Part shown: positions 62,141 to 64,000 of the stretch, piece after piece
Position numbering within the stretch: the stretch's first letter is position 1
How the letters are laid out: every line of letters begins with the position of its first letter
Assembly: GCF_000974785.1 (NCBI RefSeq)
Contig: NZ_BBWV01000005.1
Span: forward strand, 1 to 64,000
DNA length: 64,000 bases
DNA from: Flavihumibacter petaseus NBRC 106054
Lineage (GTDB): Bacteria > Bacteroidota > Bacteroidia > Chitinophagales > Chitinophagaceae
Direction of reading: 5' to 3'
The notes under the pieces: generated by a model
Told to the model about the DNA's origin: nothing
The model's input: the letters and a program-made list of their open reading frames with translations, nothing else
The model's database searches: none
Program-made: the position numbers and the translations under genes

Positions 62141-63631
62141 ATGCCTTGTAACCAGATACTATCGCAGTTAAAAAAGTGTATAGCGATTTTCGCGACAACT
62201 GTTGCATCACTACCGCTCACTGGCAATGCACAAACGGCACCGACACCAGTAGGGCCGGTACCGAATGCCCGGCAGATTGAATGGTACCACCGGGAGATAA
62301 TCGCTTTTTTTCACTTTGGCATGAATACATTTACCGGCGATAATGAAGGCGATGGCAAGGCAGACCCGGAGCAGTTTAATCCTGCGGCGCTGGATTGCAA
62401 TCAATGGACCAGCGTATTAAAGCGTGCAGGCATTACCAGTGCCATCCTCGTGGCCAAACATGCAGATGGCTTCTGTAACTGGCCAACTGCACATACCAAT
62501 TATTCGGTGAAGAATAGTCCCTGGAAAGACGGCAAAGGCGATGTGGTTAAAGAATTTACGGATGCCTGTAAAGCGGCAGGCATCAAGGCCGCCATCTATC
62601 TCGGTCCGCATGACCGGCATGATTCGAGGTATGGAACAGATGACTATGCCAATTATTATGCGGATCAATTATCGGAGTTGCTCAGGAACTACGGACCGAT
62701 CTGGGAAATATGGTGGGATGGCGCCGGCGCTGACAAGCTGACCACAGCTTACTATACACGCTGGGCGGATAGCGTTCGCGCCCTGCAACCCAATTGTGTG
62801 ATATTCGGCACAAAGAATTCGTATGCCTTTGCCGATTGCCGTTGGGTAGGCAATGAATCCGGAATATCCGGCGATCCGTGCTGGTCAACAATCAATCCTT
62901 CCTCCATACAGGAAGAAACGGGCCACATCACAGAATTAAATGAAGGTGAAATCAATGGTACGGCGTATATACCAGCCGAGGTGGATGTTTCCATTCGCCC
63001 CAGCTGGTTCTACCATCCGGAAGAAGATGCAAGGGTAAAAACGGTTGATGAACTTTGGGATATTTATTTAAAATCCGTCGGCCGCAATAGTGTGTTACTA
63101 TTAAACTATCCGCCGAATAAGGAAGGATTGGTTTCTTCTATTGATGCGCAACGGACAGACAGCCTCCGCTATTTGATCCACGGCACATTTAAGACCAATC
63201 TCGCCAGTGGCGCCAGGATAAAAACCTTGCATCCGCGCGGGTCCAACTATAAACCCTCGAATATGTTGGACAACAATGAAAGTAGTTACTATGCGACATC
63301 CGACGCTTACACAACCGATACGATAGAAGTGGACCTGGGTTCAAAAAAGACATTTGATGTCCTCATGTTGCAGGAGGTAATCGAATTGGGTCATCGCACC
63401 ACCGGCTGGTCAGTCGACTATTCAGCCAATGGCAAAAGCTGGACACCGATTCCGGAGGCAACCGGTAAGCAGTCTATCGGGTACAAGTGGATCGTAAAGT
63501 GTAAACCGGTAACGGCAACAAAACTGCGCTTACGCATCACATCAGGTAAAGCCGGCGCTGCCATTCATACTTTTGGAATCTATAAACAACAATCTATACG
63601 GCCGGATGGCATAGCTAAAGCAGCTATTTAA
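62141..63631 (+). CDS. GH29 alpha-L-fucosidase with C-terminal discoidin-like (CBM32/F5-8C) domain
   Basis: A 496-residue secreted protein (signal ending near 'LTGNAQ', residue 31). The GH29 barrel begins 'QIEWYHREIIAFFHFGMNTFTG', with 'VAKHADGFCNWPT' near 104, 'LGPHDRHDSRYG' near 154 and the nucleophile D193 in 'IWEIWWDGAG'. A C-terminal domain (~355-485) has the F5/8C pattern 'KPSNMLDNNESSYYAT', 'TIEVDLGSKKTFDVLMLQEVI', 'WSVDYSANGKSWTPI'. It removes terminal fucose from glycans in the periplasm. Catalytic residues are intact. Confidence 0.93.
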   Translation: MPCNQILSQLKKCIAIFATTVASLPLTGNAQTAPTPVGPVPNARQIEWYHREIIAFFHFGMNTFTGDNEGDGKADPEQFNPAALDCNQWTSVLKRAGITSAILVAKHADGFCNWPTAHTNYSVKNSPWKDGKGDVVKEFTDACKAAGIKAAIYLGPHDRHDSRYGTDDYANYYADQLSELLRNYGPIWEIWWDGAGADKLTTAYYTRWADSVRALQPNCVIFGTKNSYAFADCRWVGNESGISGDPCWSTINPSSIQEETGHITELNEGEINGTAYIPAEVDVSIRPSWFYHPEEDARVKTVDELWDIYLKSVGRNSVLLLNYPPNKEGLVSSIDAQRTDSLRYLIHGTFKTNLASGARIKTLHPRGSNYKPSNMLDNNESSYYATSDAYTTDTIEVDLGSKKTFDVLMLQEVIELGHRTTGWSVDYSANGKSWTPIPEATGKQSIGYKWIVKCKPVTATKLRLRITSGKAGAAIHTFGIYKQQSIRPDGIAKAAI

Positions 63632-63657
63632 GCAAACCGGCGATACCAAACTGCTTC

Positions 63658-63677
63658 CCTGCGCCCCTGCGTGAAAA
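63658..63677. repeat. Partial copy of dispersed repeat
   Basis: cctgcgcccctgcgtgaaaa resembles the right arm of the 19780-20027 inverted repeat and shares the gcgtgaaaa end. Confidence 0.4.
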
Positions 63678-63693
63678 GAACAGTCGTGTATTA

Positions 63694-63719
63694 CCTGCTG
63701 AAGCTTTAGCGTAAGCAGG
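63694..63719. repeat. Second copy of the palindromic 'ctgctgaagc...gtaagcag' repeat
   Basis: cctgctgaagctttagcgta-agcagg matches the core at 49823-49846 except one base, and folds on itself. It lies in the 369-bp noncoding tail after the fucosidase. Confidence 0.7.
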
Positions 63720-63730
63720 CAGCGCATTCC

Positions 63731-63770
63731 CCTTCGCGCCTTTGCTCCTTGGCGTGCTTTGCGCGAAACC
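63731..63770. repeat. Copy of the 'cgcctttgc...ggcgtg' dispersed unit
   Basis: The sequence shares the cgcctttgc and ggcgtg blocks with the right arm at 19989-20027 and ends in gcgaaacc. The rest of the window tail (63771-64000) shows no supportable gene. Confidence 0.65.
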
Positions 63771-64000
63771 GCTGCTAAGCGCAGCGCAGCAGCAAACAAA
63801 CCCCTTTACCCGAAACAGCTCAACCCCGCATTACGACACTTCGCGTGCAACACTGCCCGAAAAAGCACATCCGCTGTCCGCTTCCGTACACTTTCCTAGA
63901 CAATTTCATCCCCAACAGACTGACCAACAACCTCTTACACGATTGGCACAACTGTAGCAGCAAAGTATTGCCCGCGCCATAACCGGCCGGGCACCAAGCC

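Noticed and set aside
63742-63957. + strand ORF of 71 codons at the window end
   Set aside because: It starts inside the dispersed repeat with a TTG, and its Gln/Thr/Pro-rich translation looks non-coding.

Overview
The window looks like a chromosomal segment of a Bacteroidota bacterium, most likely a Chitinophagaceae-like member. The pointers are: a GLPGLI protein paired with a TonB-plug-like outer membrane barrel; DUF4199, DUF2851, DUF2279 and DUF2520 proteins; a SusA-like neopullulanase beside glycogen genes; FucP-type sugar import next to a ROK kinase; and TAnnTTTG -7 promoter boxes. Most of the window has mixed base composition, but 50.1-54.5 kb is visibly AT-rich. The assignment is inferred from gene content; no rRNA is present.

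Layout. 0-10.4 kb: a 5'-truncated glycosyltransferase, an acyl-CoA-binding protein and lepA, then a tightly overlapping eight-gene minus-strand operon (dihydroorotase-like protein, DUF4199, two glycosyltransferases, gmhA, a gmhB-like phosphatase, a secreted protein, a Wzx-like flippase) that fits surface-polysaccharide or heptose synthesis. A tRNA-Pro(GGG) with its own promoter and terminator is divergent from it. 11.1-13.7 kb: a two-gene family 2A encapsulin operon, made of an HK97-fold shell protein and a SufS-like cysteine desulfurase cargo with a ~160-residue disordered N-terminal extension. It is predicted to form a sulfur-metabolising protein nanocompartment and is the most striking system here. 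13.8-25 kb: a double-esterase secreted enzyme, TspO, an SGNH hydrolase, a membrane Fe-S protein, a phosphoribosyltransferase, a phosphohexomutase, Pcm and others. 26-32.4 kb: ferredoxin, IscX, KdsC, a UbiA prenyltransferase, Maf, DUF2851, OsmC and LipA.

32.5-48.6 kb is a storage-carbohydrate locus. Glucokinase (ROK) and a FucP-type sugar transporter are divergent from glgA-glgC; an SLC45-like transporter and a secreted SusA-like amylase follow, and glgB lies further on. A methyltransferase, a TonB-C-like protein and the GLPGLI/outer-membrane-barrel pair interrupt it. Together with the phosphohexomutase at 21-23 kb these genes connect sugar import, glucose-6-P, glucose-1-P, ADP-glucose and branched glycogen.

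49.8-61 kb is accessory in character. Small poorly known AT-rich genes are followed by an amidohydrolase, a DUF4375 lipoprotein, a decayed SnoaL/DUF4440-like remnant, a Doc-type toxin-antitoxin pair, a DoxX-like membrane gene whose coding sequence appears to continue in the -1 frame for 112 codons past A AAA AAC slippery heptamers, and small ORF fragments. The window ends with a serine beta-lactamase-like hydrolase, a GH29 alpha-L-fucosidase with a C-terminal discoidin-like domain, and a repeat-rich noncoding tail. Two dispersed repeat families (a 'cgcctttgc...ggcgtg' unit and a 'ctgctgaagc...gtaagcag' palindrome) mark the intergenic regions near 19.8, 49.8 and 63.7 kb.
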